Assembly: GCA_019054805.1 (NCBI GenBank)
Contig: JAHQIY010000001.1
Span: 4,230,501-4,294,500, forward strand
DNA length: 64,000 bases
Source: Brachionus manjavacas
Lineage: Eukaryota > Rotifera > Eurotatoria > Ploima > Brachionidae
Reading direction: 5' to 3'
Shown: piece by piece, positions 62,173 to 64,000 of the stretch
Position numbering within the stretch: position 1 is the first letter of the stretch
Layout of the letters: each line of letters starts with the position of its first letter
The notes under the pieces: model-generated
Seen by the model: the letters and a program-made list of their open reading frames with translations, nothing else
Databases searched by the model: none
Told to the model about the DNA's origin: nothing
Translations under genes and position numbers: made by a program

Positions 62173-64000
62173 ATAATTTAACTTTGTTTCGCTGTAATAT
62201 ATTTTAATTATTATTAAAATATCATTTAAAGCCGTAATTTTGATGCTTTAATGTGAATTTTAAATTTGTCTTTAAAATTTTCAAACAAATATTTTATAAA
62301 AAACCAATTAAAAATCAATTGGGAATAAAAATATTTATTTTTTATTAAGATAATAAACATTTAGTATTCAATTGAAAAATATTTTAAAAAGGCTTTTTCA
62401 TAATTTTTAATAATTTTTCATAAAGATATTAATCTTTTAAGTTTTCATCATCTGATCATGATCATGAACTTCAAGTTGCCTACCAGAGAACATATTTTTC
62501 AATAAAAAAGACCTATAATAGTTAGTCGAATTTAAATTAGGACCAAGCCTAATAAATTTCAAAAAAGTAAATTATTTGGGTAAAAATTTTATTAGATTAT
62601 TAATTAAATGAAAGAAAAAAAATAATCTCGAGTAAATATTGTGCTTATTTTTTTTTAGAGTAAAAAATAATTTTTTTTTTTTCAAAAGGAGAGTTCTAAA
62701 AAGTCAAAAAAGCCAAAAATCAACCATCCAATTTTTAAATTGTATGCAAACTGATTAGGAGCAACCTTTGAAGCGATATGTTTATTATCATTAAATAAAT
62801 AAACTAAATCAGCATGTTATCATTTTTATCAATTACAATAATTTTTAGATGGCATGTTTTAATTGTAACCCGGAGTGTAGATCGATATTTCACAAAATTG
62901 AGCAAAAAAATTTCATAAATAAAAAAAAACAATCTATTTTCGAACAAATATTAACTTATTGATATTTTTCAATAAAAATTTCATTAATACTACAGAAGCG
63001 ATGAGGAAAAATCATGAATAACTATTTGGAAGTTTTATCTGTCCATCCGGTCATGAATAAATCAATATTTACTATAAAATGGCATCTCAGAACTTAGCAA
63101 AACTCTCTAGTTACGAAACAAGAATAGATAATTTGAAGTCAAGAGGATACAATCAATATTTATATTCATGATTTGAACACGAATTACGAAATGCCAACCA
63201 GAGTCACATTTAGACTCTAATTTATTCAAGTCTAATCTCCAAAGTTTCTAGAAAATTTTTTCTTTAGCTATAGGCCAGTAGCCGATATTTCAAAATATTT
63301 GCATGCATTTCAATTGTCGTCTGATACAAAGTATTCCTTAGTTTTAATTAGGTTAAATATTTGAGATTAACATGATTTGTACGAGCTAATTCAATTTGCA
63401 TGAAACCAGGCTACCCACTTGAACATTTTAGTTGTAATTAATCCAAGTCAAACTTTTGTTTGTAATTAAAATCGAGCAAATTTAATACGAACAATCATTC
63501 CAATGCAGAATCTCGGTAAATTAATTTTAGTTTTGAAATTAGTGCAAACAAAATTTTTTTTTTTTTTCTCATGCAAATCACTGATTGATTTGAAACAAGA
63601 TGCACTGTGTCATAGAAACATACTAACTGCTTAAACTTACTTCGATTATAAATGTATCATAGAAATTAACAAAAAATAGATTCATGCTAAAAAATTCGGC
63701 CAGAAAAAAAATGTTAACTTGGCTATTCTTTACAAGGATTCGGCAGTGGTGTTAGAACTATGGCCAATTTTTTCTTATTTATTTAATTATCAATTTGAAA
63801 CTAAAAAAAATCAAGATTCAAAAATCGATATTTATCTATTTTGTTTTTTTTTTAGTAAAAAGATAATTTAAGATATAAAAGCTCAGTATCGAAAAAAATT
63901 AAAGATATCGAAAAGAGAAATTTTAATGGTATTTAAGTTTGATTTAGTGTTTTATAAAATTTATTCATTCTTAATCCTCAATTACTAAGTGTCTAATTAA
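62173..64000. other. Intergenic to window end, no gene seen
   Basis: AT-rich; no coding frame or element end recognised. Confidence 0.5.

Noticed and set aside
1..64000. CRISPR arrays, rRNA genes, bacterial-type operons
   Set aside because: No regularly spaced repeats, no rRNA-like conserved blocks; splicing and gene families show a eukaryotic chromosome.

Overview
The window is AT-rich eukaryotic DNA, roughly a quarter G+C by eye. Genes are compact, spliceable introns are very short (45-71 bp), and there is a dense layer of decayed transposable elements. An NK2-class homeobox gene, an EPS8-type adaptor, Ly6/uPAR-type three-finger proteins and an immunoglobulin-domain receptor make it an animal. 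The base composition, tiny introns and mix of LINE, Tc1/mariner and Ty3-like pieces would fit a small invertebrate such as a monogonont rotifer. That species-level guess is inference, not something the sequence proves.

Host genes. (1) 3623-4573 (-): NK2-class homeodomain transcription factor, uninterrupted, with a cluster of GATA-type motifs and NK2-type sites upstream. (2) 13815-14618 (+): unrecognised secreted/single-pass membrane protein. (3) 19855-20335 (-) and 20722-21153 (+): two divergently transcribed three-exon Ly6/uPAR-like genes made by an inverted duplication. Their signal-peptide exon and GPI-anchor end are nearly identical, but the mature domain AND the intron inside it are unrelated; this is the most interesting item in the window. 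(4) 47365-48848 (+): four-exon single-Ig-domain transmembrane receptor with an ITIM-like motif and two YxN motifs in its tail. (5) 53195-54808 (+): EPS8-family adaptor with PTB and SH3 domains but no C-terminal actin-binding region.

Mobile DNA, left to right: a decayed ORF (1-524) and CR1-like LINE (588-1818); a deleted Tc1/mariner copy (2215-2974); LINE ends near 3.3, 7.1, 8.3, 9.1, 9.6 and 11.2 kb; a candidate solo LTR (10631-11056); an RT fragment at 11.4-11.8 kb; a foldback element (12.9-13.5 kb); a MITE (15.0-15.3 kb); a Ty3/gypsy integrase end (15.6-16.4 kb); a LINE (16.8-18.0 kb); a gag-pol retroelement that ends at RNase H without integrase (21.55-23.5 kb); two copies of a 3.9-kb block (23219-27112 and 31974-35859) holding an LTR-like end, a MITE and a dead LINE, separated by a Jockey-like LINE (27661-31972); MULE, Ty3 RNase H and LINE fragments (37.3-38.8 kb); a 3.0-kb tandem duplication (39523-45572) ending in a long Tc1-type foldback element; and LINE fragments and a decayed envelope-like glycoprotein ORF from 49.6 kb to 62.2 kb.

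The elements share a recurrent architecture: 3' ends carry a short hairpin followed by a TTA, TAC or AAAT simple-repeat tail, and two LINE 5' junctions carry perfect inverted repeats. No CRISPR array, rRNA or convincing tRNA was seen. The host genes do not form an operon or pathway; the Ly6 pair and the Ig receptor are cell-surface proteins, and EPS8 is a cytoplasmic adaptor downstream of receptor signalling.
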